Source of the DNA: Bordetella parapertussis | Lineage (GTDB): Bacteria; Pseudomonadota; Gammaproteobacteria; Burkholderiales; JACQAP01 | Length of the DNA stretch: 46,042 nucleotides | NCBI GenBank assembly: GCA_945900965.1 | Contig: CAMDKM010000027.1 | Coordinates: 1 to 46,042, forward strand | Direction: 5' to 3' | Position numbers and translations under genes: made by a program | The notes under the pieces: generated by a model | Seen by the model: only the letters and a program-made list of their open reading frames with translations | Databases searched by the model: none | What the model was told of the DNA's origin: nothing | Shown: positions 8,011 to 17,291 of the stretch, piece by piece | Layout of the letters: each line of letters starts with the position of its first letter | Position numbering within the stretch: position 1 is the first letter of the stretch

Positions 8011-11000
8011 GCTCTATCGCGGCCGTCTCAAAACTGGGGTTGCACACATCCGATCCGTCGGCGGGAATTTTCTTGCCGGCCAGCTTCTGGATCGGTACCC
8101 AGATGATCGAGGTGGCCAGCCTGCCCACTGTTTCGATCATGCCACCGGGCGCTACGCCGACATCGAACTTTTTGAACGTGCCGCTTACCTGAATCGGCGT
8201 CGAGAGACTCAGGAACTGAGCTTTCTTGGCCTGGGGCCGCAAAATGAATTTTAGTTTCTCCGAGTTGAAGTCGGCGCTGCCCTTGGCGGTGACACGCACG
8301 CGAGTGGTGTCGATTATGAAGGTCTTGTCCGTCAGTTTGCCATTTGCCAATTGGAAGCGGCCAACCGCGCAGTTGATTTTCGAGGCCTTCTCGGGATCCA
8401 CGGCGGGAACCAGTGCCACCAGCACATTCACGGCCCAGAGATCGAATATTCCCGATTTCATATTTTTCAGCCAAATCGCAAAGTCGATGCGTCCATTGCC
8501 GCGCTTAAGAGCATCGGCGAGATATTGGGTACGCGAATCCACGTCCATTTTCAGACTGAACAGTCCTTGTTGCTCGGCGTCGGGCTTGATGCGGCGGGCA
8601 AGAATGCCATAATCGAATTTTTCCACGTCGATGTGGAGGTCCACCTTGACGTCATGTTCGGTTGGCTGGTAGCCCAGCGAAAGTTTGGCCAAGCCGCCTG
8701 GAATAGTGATTTCTACCGGCCCGATTTCCGCGCGGCCATTTTCCAGCTTCGCATCGAGCCGCCCGCTGCCCAGTTTGTCGCTACCCGAGAATACCTGCTC
8801 GACTTGTACTTTCAGGTAGGCGTCCTGGCGGCTCAACACTGCCCGACTCAGGAGATTCTGAGCAGTCTGGCTGGCGGCAACGGATTTCTCGCGCAGTTCG
8901 TCGCCGGTGAGCGGTTTGTCGGTATCGGCATCCGGTTTTTTTTCCACCGGCGACCAGTCGCCGAAGCGAAAATTGTCCAACTGGATATTGGGCGCGCTCA
9001 AGGTCAATTCGAATTTCGGGCGGGTGGCCTGGGTGTCGAGGGCTCCGATGCCGTTCAAAATACTTTCAGCGACTTGCAGGCGAAGCTCGTCTACCTGATA
9101 ACCCCTGGGCGACATCCGAAATTTTCCCGTGGCCGACCACGGGCCCCACGGGGGCAGGGAGGCCCTCAGCAATTTGTTAAGGCTGTCGAAGCGTGCCCCC
9201 TGCACGTCCAGAGCGAGTTCCAGCTCGCTGCCCACAGGGCGTGCAATGGCCCCGGAAAATTTCACCCGGGTTTGCGCCGTTTCGGCGCTGAACTGGAAGG
9301 GCAACGAAAGTTTGGGATTGACGAGATCTTCGGCGCGCGCGGTGTCGAGTGCCAGCACTATCGGAACCTCATCGATGGCCCCATTCAGATTCAAACGCAA
9401 TGGGGCTCCTGGTTCGGCGCGCAACTCGCCTTTTTCGATGACGATACGGGCTTCACTTCCGGTATTGGGGTCGCGCAGGGTAACGCGGCCGCCGCCGATC
9501 GAGCCGACCAGTTCCGAGCGCCCCAGCATATCGCCCAAGCGACTCGCGCGTGCCGCCAGGTAGAACGCAAACTCATTAAAAGTGGCATCCAGCTTGGCAT
9601 TCATGCCCAACTTGCGCATCAGGGCGCCGATGTCCAGATTGTTTGCGAATAACCATAGTCCGGCACTGGGTTCGGCACCGCGCAGGTCCAGCGATATGGC
9701 GCCACGGAATGCGGTGCCGGCCACCTTCGCTCCAAATTGCGAGGGATGCATGAAGCCTTGACGAATACGCCCATCGAAAGAGAGGTCGGCGACTTCGAGC
9801 GGACTTCCGGCAAAACTCCTGATGCGGACTTCGATGTCGGCGTCGCTTAAGTTGATCCCTTGCGGCAGGATAGGAATGTCCAATACCGGACCTTCCGATC
9901 CGGCAGGTTTGTCCGACTTGGGTATCATCGATTCCAGCTCGCGGATATCGATTTGTTCGGCGCCCAACCGCACTTTGACCAAGGGTTGGCTGTTGATGCC
10001 GGTGCGAGCCAGATCCGCGTGGATCGAACTGCGACCCAGCCGAAAGATCAGATCCGATAGCCGCCATTCCGTCGCTCGAGCCGTCGCCTTGCCGGAGAGT
10101 TTGAGGGGAGCTTCTGCGCCTGGCGTGAAACCAAACCAACTGGCCAGTTCGCCGGCGCGTGGTGCCGCAATGGCAAACTTCAGCTCGGGCCCGGAATTCG
10201 CCGTGGGCGCCTGAAGCAGACCCTGAATGTTCACGCTGACTTGCCCGGATTTGAGAGAAAAATCCATCGGCGAGCGGGTGCCAAGCATCATGGGTTCCAA
10301 TGCTCCGGCGCGCAGGTTCGCGGAAAAAGGGTGTTCGAGCAGGTTGCCTTGCATTTTGCCGCTCAAGGTCTTGCCTGACGGTAAAGAAACGGCGAAATTA
10401 TCCAGGGCGAAATTGACCGGCCTGCCACCCTCGACGTTGCCGTAACTGAACTTGCCCTTTTCAACTTTCAGTTGTACATCCAGGCTGCGAACCAGTTCGC
10501 TGACCTGGTCACCGGCCGCGGCGAGTTTCAGATCGAAGCGGCCCAGTTGCCCCTTGATGCCGCGCGCGCCGAGCAGAAATTCCGCCAATCCTCCGAGATC
10601 CGAATTCAGGGTTCCCAATGCCAACTGGAATTGCGGCGGATTGGACGTGGCATCGGCGGTAATTCCTCCTTTTAGCGCGACGCCGGTCACGGTGGCGAGG
10701 ACAGGCGCATCGAGGTGGCCGTTTTCAAGTTTGATTTGTAGACTGGCATCCTGCACATCGCCGGGCAGGCTCAGCCAGCGTTGCACGCTCAGCGTTAGGT
10801 CGACATCCGCCTGGTTGAGCTGCCCCAAACTGAAACTGACATTCGATAATTCCCGATACAACTCGGACAGGCTTTTGGGTGGATCGGAAGAAACCGCTGC
10901 CGAGGCTGCGTCTTTCTTGCGAATAAATGGCCGTAGATCAAGCGACGGCGCCAATAGCGAACCCGAGATCCTGGGTTTGCCCGCGCTGGAATCGATTTGG

Positions 11001-11977
11001 AGCTCGCCGGTCAGCGCCGTATTGCCCATGGTTGCATTCAACTGCGAAAGCACAACCAAGTTTGGACCATAGTGAATGGTACCGGCAATTCCGGTGGCGC
11101 CGACATCCGGCAATTCGGTTTGCATCAGGCGCTCGAATTCTTCCAAGTTTTCGGTTCCGAGACCGAAGCGGATATCGCCTGTGTTGCCACTGACGGTGCC
11201 ACTGAGCGCAAGAACGGTACTCAGAAAGTTCAGATTCATTTCGATCGGCCAAGGCCGGCCGGCGACCAGATCTCCAAGCCGGCCACCGGTAAAATTCACC
11301 TTGTAGGGGAAGGCCTTTTCCACTGCCCCATCCAGGGACATGGTGAAAGGTTCGCCAGCAGGCGAACGCGCGTTCAGGGTATGCAAGTCGAAAAAATGAC
11401 TCACCCCATCGGCGCCGACGTATTCGACATTGAGTTGATCGAGAGAGATGCGCTGAATGTCCAGCGCGGATACTGCTTCTTCGGCACCGATCGGAGAACT
11501 ACTGCTTGATCGGGCCGCAGGGGCGGGTGCCGCAACACGGGGAGCGAACGTCCAATTATTGCGGCCATCGCGATGGCGTTGCAGTCGGGCCCGAACCGCG
11601 GTCCCGGACAATTCCTCGATCCTGAGTTTTCTCTCGATCAATAGTGGCCAGAGATCAAGCGCCAGGCGGGCTTCGCCCAGGCTTGCAAAATCGCCGCCTT
11701 CGAATCCCGATGCGTTGGCGACGTGCAGTCCTCCGACCCGCAGGCGCGGGCGGGCGGAAATTTCCAGCACCAGCGGGCCGTCGAGTCGAACCGGGCGGCC
11801 GATATTTTCGCTGAAGGTATTGGCGATGTTGCCGCGCAAGGTCGCGGCATTGATGGTGACGCCGATGGTGGCGACATAAAGCGCGGCCCCCACGCCGACC
11901 GCAAATACCGCGACCATCGTCCAGACTATCCGGCGCAGCAGACGGCGTGGCCGACTATTTGGATTGCGTTGTGCCAT
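8006..11977 (-). CDS. AsmA family protein, large
   Basis: 1323 residues. There is a single N-terminal transmembrane segment (about residues 15-38), then the AsmA N-terminal domain (the ENIGRPVRLDGPLVL and PRLRVGGLHVAN region), a long series of beta-rich repeats, and the C-terminal AsmA_2-like part near TRVRVTAKGSADF. Proteins of this family bridge the periplasm and are linked to phospholipid transport to the outer membrane, though that is known only for a few members. It is about twice the length of E. coli AsmA and resembles YhjG/YicH-like or betaproteobacterial forms. The C-terminus is set by a heptamer repeat that supplies the stop codon. A long open frame on the opposite strand (8351-9652) is a shadow. 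Confidence 0.88.
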   Translation of the reverse strand: MAQRNPNSRPRRLLRRIVWTMVAVFAVGVGAALYVATIGVTINAATLRGNIANTFSENIGRPVRLDGPLVLEISARPRLRVGGLHVANASGFEGGDFASLGEARLALDLWPLLIERKLRIEELSGTAVRARLQRHRDGRNNWTFAPRVAAPAPAARSSSSSPIGAEEAVSALDIQRISLDQLNVEYVGADGVSHFFDLHTLNARSPAGEPFTMSLDGAVEKAFPYKVNFTGGRLGDLVAGRPWPIEMNLNFLSTVLALSGTVSGNTGDIRFGLGTENLEEFERLMQTELPDVGATGIAGTIHYGPNLVVLSQLNATMGNTALTGELQIDSSAGKPRISGSLLAPSLDLRPFIRKKDAASAAVSSDPPKSLSELYRELSNVSFSLGQLNQADVDLTLSVQRWLSLPGDVQDASLQIKLENGHLDAPVLATVTGVALKGGITADATSNPPQFQLALGTLNSDLGGLAEFLLGARGIKGQLGRFDLKLAAAGDQVSELVRSLDVQLKVEKGKFSYGNVEGGRPVNFALDNFAVSLPSGKTLSGKMQGNLLEHPFSANLRAGALEPMMLGTRSPMDFSLKSGQVSVNIQGLLQAPTANSGPELKFAIAAPRAGELASWFGFTPGAEAPLKLSGKATARATEWRLSDLIFRLGRSSIHADLARTGINSQPLVKVRLGAEQIDIRELESMIPKSDKPAGSEGPVLDIPILPQGINLSDADIEVRIRSFAGSPLEVADLSFDGRIRQGFMHPSQFGAKVAGTAFRGAISLDLRGAEPSAGLWLFANNLDIGALMRKLGMNAKLDATFNEFAFYLAARASRLGDMLGRSELVGSIGGGRVTLRDPNTGSEARIVIEKGELRAEPGAPLRLNLNGAIDEVPIVLALDTARAEDLVNPKLSLPFQFSAETAQTRVKFSGAIARPVGSELELALDVQGARFDSLNKLLRASLPPWGPWSATGKFRMSPRGYQVDELRLQVAESILNGIGALDTQATRPKFELTLSAPNIQLDNFRFGDWSPVEKKPDADTDKPLTGDELREKSVAASQTAQNLLSRAVLSRQDAYLKVQVEQVFSGSDKLGSGRLDAKLENGRAEIGPVEITIPGGLAKLSLGYQPTEHDVKVDLHIDVEKFDYGILARRIKPDAEQQGLFSLKMDVDSRTQYLADALKRGNGRIDFAIWLKNMKSGIFDLWAVNVLVALVPAVDPEKASKINCAVGRFQLANGKLTDKTFIIDTTRVRVTAKGSADFNSEKLKFILRPQAKKAQFLSLSTPIQVSGTFKKFDVGVAPGGMIETVGRLATSIIWVPIQKLAGKKIPADGSDVCNPSFETAAIER

Positions 11978-12087
11978 GGACGGGATTATCCACGAACTGG
12001 CGCAGGCACCCGTCCGGCAATCATTGACGATCGCGCGGGGTCAGGCTGGAAAGGCCTTTCGCCCGGATCTTTGTTTGATCAAGCTAA

Positions 12088-12198
12088 GGAAACGCTGAAT
12101 AAGTGTCGTCCCCGCGAAGGCGGGGAACCAGTTGTCTTTGAAAAACCTGGGTTCCCATCTTCACGGGAATGACATTCGGGGACTTATTCAGTGTTTCC
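12088..12198 (+). repeat. MITE-like element, copy 1
   Basis: 111 bp with terminal inverted repeats: GGAAACGCTGAATAAGT at the left and ACTTATTCAGTGTTTCC at the right. It is flanked on both sides by CTAA (12084-12087 and 12199-12202), a possible target duplication. The inside carries a CCCCGCGAAGGCGGGG hairpin and a TTCCC..CGGGAA arm. A second copy in the same orientation lies at 13640-13749. Confidence 0.88.
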
Positions 12199-12233
12199 CT
12201 AAAATCGAACTACTGAAATGTGGCAATTGGTTT

Positions 12234-13427
12234 TCAGGATTGTGCGGCAGCCAGCTCGCGCAAAATCGAATCGAGCATTTCCAGCATTTGCTTGATTTCG
12301 GCATCGCTCACAGTCAGTGCCGGCATGAAGCGCAAGGTGGAAGGACGCGGTGCGTTAAGCAGCAGCCCCTGGTCACGCGCTTTGTCGACGACGGCATTGG
12401 CGATTTCCTTGTTCAGATCCAGAGCGATCAGCAGACCGCGGCCGCGAATTTCGCCCAGACCATGGCGTGCGGACAATTCTTTCAGTCCGGCGCGCAGCGT
12501 GGCTTCCCGTGCCCGTACCGACTCCAGAAAACCGGGCGCGGCCAGCGCATCGAAAATGGCGCAGCCCACCGCCGTCATCAGCGGATTGCCGTTGAAGGTC
12601 CCGCCTTGGTCGCCATGTTCGAAACAGCTCGCCGATTCCCGTGCGAGTAGCGCGGCAAGTGGAACCCCACCGCCCAGACCTTTGCCCAGCGTCATGATGT
12701 CCGGGATGACATTCGCGTGCTGAAATCCGTACATCGTGCCGGTACGCCCCATACCGGTTTGAACTTCATCGAGGATCAGCAGTATCCCGCGCTCCTCGGT
12801 CAGACGGCGCAAGTGCCGGAGGTAATCGTCTGTCGCGGGTATCACGCCGGATTCGCCCTGAATCGGTTCCAGCATGACCGCCACCGTGCGATCGTTGATG
12901 GCCGCGCTTAGCGCGGCGAGGTCGTTGAGCGGCACCTTGGGAAAACCAGGTACCTTGGGTTCGAACAGGTTCGCCCACTGCGGCTTGCCGGACGCCGACA
13001 TGGTGGCCAACGTGCGTCCGTGAAAGGCGTTATGCGTGGTGATGATTTCAAATGCGCCATTGCGGTGCTTGGTACCCCATTTGCGTGCCAGCTTGATGGC
13101 GCCTTCGTTCGCTTCGGCGCCGCTGTTGGTGAAAAACACGCGATCCAGTCCGCTGGAAGCCGTGAGGCGCTGTGCCAGATCTATCATAGGCTGGTTGTAA
13201 AAGGCCGGGCTGGGATTCACCAGACGCACGGATTGCCGGGCCAGCGCATCGGTGATTTCGCGCGGACTATGCCCAAGGCAATTCACCGCCCAACCCTGGA
13301 CAAAATCGAGGTAACGGCGGCCGGCATGGTCGGTCAGCCAACTGCCGTGGCCTTCGACAAACACCAGTGGCGGCCGCTTGGCCACATCCATCAGGGCGCC
13401 AAATTGCGCTTGCACAGTATCGGGCAT
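12234..13427 (-). CDS. argD: Acetylornithine/succinyldiaminopimelate-type aminotransferase
   Basis: 397 residues, a class III PLP-dependent aminotransferase of the arginine (and lysine) pathway. Visible marks are [18 protein letters not shown] at about 98-115, [12 protein letters not shown] with D220, and the PLP lysine K249 in [13 protein letters not shown] 13427 is chosen for GGAG (13434-13437 in plus coordinates) at 6 bp. A terminator hairpin ends only a few bases before this GGAG, and a promoter lies about 160 bp upstream, which suggests attenuation. The gene, with its leader, lies between two direct copies of a 110-bp MITE-like element. Related omega-aminotransferases cannot be fully excluded. 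Confidence 0.88.
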   Translation of the reverse strand: MPDTVQAQFGALMDVAKRPPLVFVEGHGSWLTDHAGRRYLDFVQGWAVNCLGHSPREITDALARQSVRLVNPSPAFYNQPMIDLAQRLTASSGLDRVFFTNSGAEANEGAIKLARKWGTKHRNGAFEIITTHNAFHGRTLATMSASGKPQWANLFEPKVPGFPKVPLNDLAALSAAINDRTVAVMLEPIQGESGVIPATDDYLRHLRRLTEERGILLILDEVQTGMGRTGTMYGFQHANVIPDIMTLGKGLGGGVPLAALLARESASCFEHGDQGGTFNGNPLMTAVGCAIFDALAAPGFLESVRAREATLRAGLKELSARHGLGEIRGRGLLIALDLNKEIANAVVDKARDQGLLLNAPRPSTLRFMPALTVSDAEIKQMLEMLDSILRELAAAQS

Positions 13428-13439
13428 CAAAGTCTCCGG

Positions 13440-13473
13440 AAAAAAATGGCCACAAGAAATTCTCGTGGCCATT
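13440..13473 (-). terminator. Terminator hairpin just before argD (probable attenuator)
   Basis: On the minus strand the stem is ATGGCCAC..GTGGCCAT, extended by AGAA/TTCT pairs with one mismatch, followed by seven T. The T run ends 3 bases before the GGAG of argD, so the hairpin cannot be a simple end of the upstream gene without also blocking argD. Confidence 0.85.
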
Positions 13474-13581
13474 GTTTGTTCAAGTAATCGTTCTTAGGGG
13501 TCAACCCGTCGGCGCACGAGTTCGGCTCTGCCCAGGGCGGAGCGGGGAACCGGGTCGTCGGCGTGGCGGATGCGCTCGCAT
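13474..13581 (-). promoter_or_regulatory. Structured leader RNA of argD
   Basis: The transcribed stretch between the promoter (13588-13616) and the terminator hairpin. It can fold into a strong hairpin around GCTCCGCCCTGGGCAGAGC, enclosed by GGTTC/GAAC and by an outer GACCCG/CGGGTT pairing. It contains two overlapping short arginine-rich reading frames: 13501-13581 (26 codons, 7 Arg, including three in a row at codons 7-9) and 13494-13589 (31 codons, 7 Arg, with three in a row at codons 26-28). It matches no riboswitch that I recognise. Arginine codons are also common by chance in GC-rich DNA. Confidence 0.5.
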
Positions 13582-13587
13582 GAGGGC

Positions 13588-13616
13588 ATTTTTCCGCTTG
13601 TGCGGGTGACTGTCAA
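13588..13616 (-). promoter_or_regulatory. Sigma-70-type promoter for the argD leader
   Basis: TTGACA (complement of 13611-13616), a 17-bp spacer, then AAAAAT (complement of 13588-13593). The -35 is perfect and the -10 matches 4 of 6. Initiation is expected near 13581. Confidence 0.6.
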
Positions 13617-13639
13617 GAATCGTCGTCAGGCCGGCTTGG

Positions 13640-13749
13640 GGAAATACTGAATTAATGTCTTCCCCGCGAGGGCGGGGAACCAGTTGTCTCTGAAAACCTG
13701 GATTCCCGTTTTCACGGGAATGACATTCGGAGACTGATGCAGTGTTGCC
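13640..13749 (+). repeat. MITE-like element, copy 2
   Basis: 110 bp, same orientation as copy 1 (12088-12198) and clearly homologous along its length, with decayed ends (GGAAATACTGAATTAAT at the left, CTGATGCAGTGTTGCC at the right). It abuts the stop codon of the hydrolase gene at 13750 and ends 24 bp upstream of the argD -35 box. Confidence 0.85.
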
Positions 13750-15840
13750 TTAGCGCAGCACGCTGGATGCTTCGGCCTCTCTTGTCAGCATGTCCACATC
13801 TTCGGGCAGCATCAACCTGTTGCTCTCCAGCTTGCGAGCCACCTCCACAATTTTCTGAACATAGGTGTCACGCGTGCCATAGAGTTCGGCGAGCGAGGGG
13901 CGGGGGTCACCGGCCGCCTCAGCCTCGGCCTTGGTGCGCGGCAGCGGAACGGTCGAACCCAAAAGATCGCAAAGATCCGGTCCGCCGAACGCCTTGGTGC
14001 GGGTGTTCCAGCCCAACAAGGTGGCAACGGGCACTTCCACATAGGGATGACGAATGCCGGCAATATCGTTACCGATGGCATCGACCTGGGGCACCATAAC
14101 TTTATGCCTGGCGCGGGAAACGGGGATCAGCAGATCGATCACTCCCGCGTTGAACTTCACACGGGGACCGAAATCCCGGTCTCCCGAGCCGTTATAAAGC
14201 CCCTCGTAGGTGAGCCCCGGAATCCTGGGTAGTTTGAGATCATTCGGTTCGACCAGCGTGCCATCGGCAATTTTTGGCACCAGAGTCTCCGGCGGAGCGG
14301 TACTGTTTTTCACCCACTGTTCCAGCGCCACGACCAGCGCACGCAGGATTGGCCCGGGATGCGTGGCATTGGTCAGTTGCTCGCATTGTTTGTCGGCAAT
14401 CCCGTGATTGGGCGCATCGCCTTTGAAGCCGCCGTGCTGCAGGCTGGACAGCAGGTAACGACGCACCTTGTGCGATTCGTTGAAATCCATCTTGCCGCCT
14501 TCGCTGGCGCCGGTGAGCGCGGCGCGAAACTGCCAATACTCGTTGGACGTGTCGGTGTGAATGATCTTGGGGTCGGTGGTGGGGCGCTTGAGAATGCCGT
14601 CGGGCACGCGATTGAACGGGTTGATGCGCACCGAATATTGCCGGGGGAAGTTGGTGTCCGGCACAAAACGTTCGCGGTGTTGCTGGGTAAAGGCATTGGG
14701 CTGCGCAAAACGATAATTGAGGAACAATTTCTGTACGCCGGCCACATGGATGTGCATGCCCTGGCATACCTGGCGTTCTTTTTCGTCGACGTTAAAACCC
14801 TGATAAAGAAAGTCGCGCAGATACATGCCCGAGGAAGAGATTCCCAGACAAAGCGTGGTCTTGATGCCATGCACCGGATTCGGATTGCCGGCGGTGTCCT
14901 TCTCGTCGTGCCTGAGAAAGGAGACGAAGTCCCGGCTGGTGAGGTAGCCCAAACCCATGACCGGGGAGTTTGTGGCGCGATAGAGCAGGTGATAATTGCT
15001 GGCATTATCGAAGCCGGTCTTTAAGCAGATGTGATTCACACTCGGTGTACCGGGCCACCCGTCGGGGCAGTCGGCAAACGCCCAGTCCTCGTCGGCAACG
15101 GGTTCTCCTCGGGGGATCTCGGGCCCGCCAGGACGAGGCGAATCGCTCGGCAATAGGTAGAGTTCCGCCTGGGCGATTTTCTTGTCTGTTGATACCGAGG
15201 GATACGGTTTAAACGCCGGGCCACCGGAAAGGGGCAGGGAGTAGGGCTTGCCGCCATTGAAGTTGCGATCCGAGAACTCGGTGAGGATGCGTTCTGTCAG
15301 AGGCGCGCCCTTTTCCAGCGCGACCGGGAAGTTCGCCGTCAGGCGGTTATCGCCCGGGGCAATGTCCGCGCCCCAGCCAACCCAGGCCAGCACATAGCCG
15401 CGCTTCATCAGGAAGCCGTTGCCGAAGTCCCGGATAGCCATGGGGGCATTCATACTGGCATCGGAAGCCGTGTCATGCAGGCGACCAAACGATACTTTGC
15501 GCCCCCGATTGTTGACATCGAAAAACAGAGTGCCCGAGGATTTTTTCATGTCCACCGGCTTCAGAATGACCATGTCGGCGGAGAATTCCACCGCACCGCG
15601 CGTATTCAAGGGCGCCCGGTCGATATCGAAGACCACCGCATTTCTTTCCAAGGTCGGATCGGCCTCGAAGTAGGCGCGGCCCGTCAGCTTTTCGTAGGCA
15701 CCGGCCTCCCCAAACGCAGTCCCATCGGCCACGACTTCGCGCTGGGTGATTTCAAGCCGGGTCAGTTTGCCGTGGGCGGTACTGGCCGCAATCAGGCAAA
15801 GCGACAGGGCAAAGGCGGATAAGGCACGAATCGTCGGCAT
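13750..15840 (-). CDS. Exported alpha/beta-hydrolase-domain protein
   Basis: 696 residues from ATG 15840, preceded by CGAGGAATTC; further upstream codons lack protein-like character. A signal peptide ends near IAASTAHG. The rest matches the large, poorly characterised 'alpha/beta hydrolase domain' family, with segments such as FDVNNRGRK, GFLMKRGYVLAWVGWGAD and LCLGISSSGMYLRDFLYQG, where the S-S-S-G may hold the nucleophile. No substrate is known to me. The gene ends exactly at MITE copy 2. Confidence 0.75.
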   Translation of the reverse strand: MPTIRALSAFALSLCLIAASTAHGKLTRLEITQREVVADGTAFGEAGAYEKLTGRAYFEADPTLERNAVVFDIDRAPLNTRGAVEFSADMVILKPVDMKKSSGTLFFDVNNRGRKVSFGRLHDTASDASMNAPMAIRDFGNGFLMKRGYVLAWVGWGADIAPGDNRLTANFPVALEKGAPLTERILTEFSDRNFNGGKPYSLPLSGGPAFKPYPSVSTDKKIAQAELYLLPSDSPRPGGPEIPRGEPVADEDWAFADCPDGWPGTPSVNHICLKTGFDNASNYHLLYRATNSPVMGLGYLTSRDFVSFLRHDEKDTAGNPNPVHGIKTTLCLGISSSGMYLRDFLYQGFNVDEKERQVCQGMHIHVAGVQKLFLNYRFAQPNAFTQQHRERFVPDTNFPRQYSVRINPFNRVPDGILKRPTTDPKIIHTDTSNEYWQFRAALTGASEGGKMDFNESHKVRRYLLSSLQHGGFKGDAPNHGIADKQCEQLTNATHPGPILRALVVALEQWVKNSTAPPETLVPKIADGTLVEPNDLKLPRIPGLTYEGLYNGSGDRDFGPRVKFNAGVIDLLIPVSRARHKVMVPQVDAIGNDIAGIRHPYVEVPVATLLGWNTRTKAFGGPDLCDLLGSTVPLPRTKAEAEAAGDPRPSLAELYGTRDTYVQKIVEVARKLESNRLMLPEDVDMLTREAEASSVLR

Positions 15841-15962
15841 GAATTCCTCGGTCGTAGTGATGTTGAAAGTTCCCGCAGCGCCTGGCGGCAAACCAGGGCG
15901 ACGCGGCGGGGGCGCTACAATATCGCAGATCGCCGATTTGGGCGAGAAGGGCATGAAGGGCA

Positions 15963-16258
15963 GTGACGGGTGTCGCGTGACACGAAGTCAGTTACGGGTG
16001 ACGGGTGACAAAGAGTCAGTGACGAGTGACAAGTGACAGGTGACGAGCAAAAACTTATGGCCAGGCAAGCAATCCTTGAAGTTTGAGGCTAGCAAAAATC
16101 TATCTTAACCACCGGAAACGCTATCAATATGAATTTGACCTTGACCCGTCACCCGTCACCCGTCACCCGTCACGGACTTCCCAAGACCCGTCACTCGTCA
16201 CCTGTCACTCGTCACAGCTTTCTCGTCACTCGTCACGGCTTTCCCGTAACTCGTCACC
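15963..16258. repeat. Inverted heptamer arrays (GTGACGG / CCGTCAC) in front of folD
   Basis: This fills most of the 437-bp gap between the hydrolase gene and folD. The left arm, 15963-16047, is made of GTGACGG-type units (GTGACGG, GTGACAA, GTGACAG and the like). The right arm, 16138-16258, is made of the complementary CCGTCAC/CTGTCAC/TCGTCAC units, about 15 copies. A unique core of about 90 bp lies between them. The arms could form a very long hairpin. The right arm ends 19 bp before the folD ATG. Confidence 0.9.
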
Positions 16259-16277
16259 CGTCGCGCGGAGCGCGCCC

Positions 16278-17177
16278 ATGACGGCCACCCTCATCGACGG
16301 CGTTGCCGTATCCAAAGTCATCCGTGCCCAATGGAAATCGCGCGTCGATGCGCTGAAGTCGCGGGGGATTACGCCGGGGCTGGCCGTGATTCTGGTGGGG
16401 GATAATTCCGCCTCGCAGGTTTATGTCCGCAACAAGGTCAAGGCATGCGCCGACGTGGGCATGTATTCCGAAATGCATACCTACGCAGCGGACATCCCCG
16501 AGATTGCGGTTCTGGAGCGGATCGCGGCGCTCAATCGCGATCCAAATATTCACGGCATTCTCGTGCAATTGCCTCTGCCGCGGCATATCGACAACAACAA
16601 GGTGCTGGAAACCATCTCAGTGGAAAAGGATGCTGACGGATTCCACTTATACAACCTGGGCGCACTGGTGACCGGCGGCACGGTGTTTCCGCCCTGCACA
16701 CCTTATGGCGTCATGGCGCTTCTCGATCACTATCGGGTTCCGATCGAAGGCGCCAACGCGGTTGTGATCGGCCGCAGCAATATCGTCGGCAAGCCCATGG
16801 CCTTGATGCTTCTGGAACGCAGCGCCACCGTGTCGATCTGCACTTCCAGGACTCGCGATCTGCGGCAATACACCCTGCTTGCCGACATACTGGTGGTGGC
16901 CACCGGCAAACCGAAGATGATTACCGGTGACATGGTCAAGCCGGGGGCGGTGGTCATCGATGTTGGCATCAATCGTTTGTCCGACGGAAAATTGGTTGGC
17001 GATGTTGACTTCGACAGCGCCCGCGAAAAGGCCTCCTACATCACTCCCGTACCGGGCGGAGTCGGCCCTATGACGATAACCATGTTGCTGGGGAATACCG
17101 TCCAGTCCGCGGAACGTTTCGGAGTGAAACAGATTCAGGCGCATGCCGAGAAGGTGAACGCCGAAGTGCTTCCCTGA
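16278..17177 (+). CDS. folD: Bifunctional methylene-THF dehydrogenase / methenyl-THF cyclohydrolase
   Basis: 299 residues. It interconverts 5,10-methylene-THF and 10-formyl-THF. Family blocks are [14 protein letters not shown] with the catalytic Tyr/Lys, [29 protein letters not shown], the NADP-binding [14 protein letters not shown] and [16 protein letters not shown] 16278 gives the normal N-terminus; the frame runs upstream through the heptamer array, producing a Ser-Pro-Val-Thr-Arg-type repeat peptide that should not be part of the protein. No good ribosome-binding site is left between the array and the start. Confidence 0.96.
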   Translation: MTATLIDGVAVSKVIRAQWKSRVDALKSRGITPGLAVILVGDNSASQVYVRNKVKACADVGMYSEMHTYAADIPEIAVLERIAALNRDPNIHGILVQLPLPRHIDNNKVLETISVEKDADGFHLYNLGALVTGGTVFPPCTPYGVMALLDHYRVPIEGANAVVIGRSNIVGKPMALMLLERSATVSICTSRTRDLRQYTLLADILVVATGKPKMITGDMVKPGAVVIDVGINRLSDGKLVGDVDFDSAREKASYITPVPGGVGPMTITMLLGNTVQSAERFGVKQIQAHAEKVNAEVLP

Positions 17178-17291
17178 ATGCAAGGGCTATGAGCAGAGTG
17201 GTATTTTAAGGGCTCGCTCGCCCTTATAGGGGCGGGAAATGGCAGCCAGGCAGTCCAGCGAGACTTCATTTGCGCCCTGTATACTTCCCTG

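Noticed and set aside
8351-9652. 433-codon open frame on the plus strand opposite asmA
   Set aside because: No recognisable domain or ribosome-binding site; it mirrors the codon structure of asmA and is typical antisense openness in GC-rich DNA.
13501-13581. 6S RNA or known riboswitch in the argD leader
   Set aside because: The ends do not pair as in 6S RNA, and I recognise no consensus of SAH, glycine, guanidine or cobalamin riboswitches; kept only as an unclassified leader.
13367-13609. 80-codon plus-strand frame over the argD leader
   Set aside because: It spans the argD start, terminator and leader, and has no family or ribosome-binding site.
15963-16258. Possible CRISPR array before folD
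   Set aside because: Units are 7 bp and contiguous, without unique spacers of constant length, and the two arms are inverted; no cas genes are present.
16083-16277. N-terminal extension of FolD
   Set aside because: It is the translated heptamer array (Ser-Pro-Val-Thr-Arg pattern); FolD family proteins start at ATG 16278.
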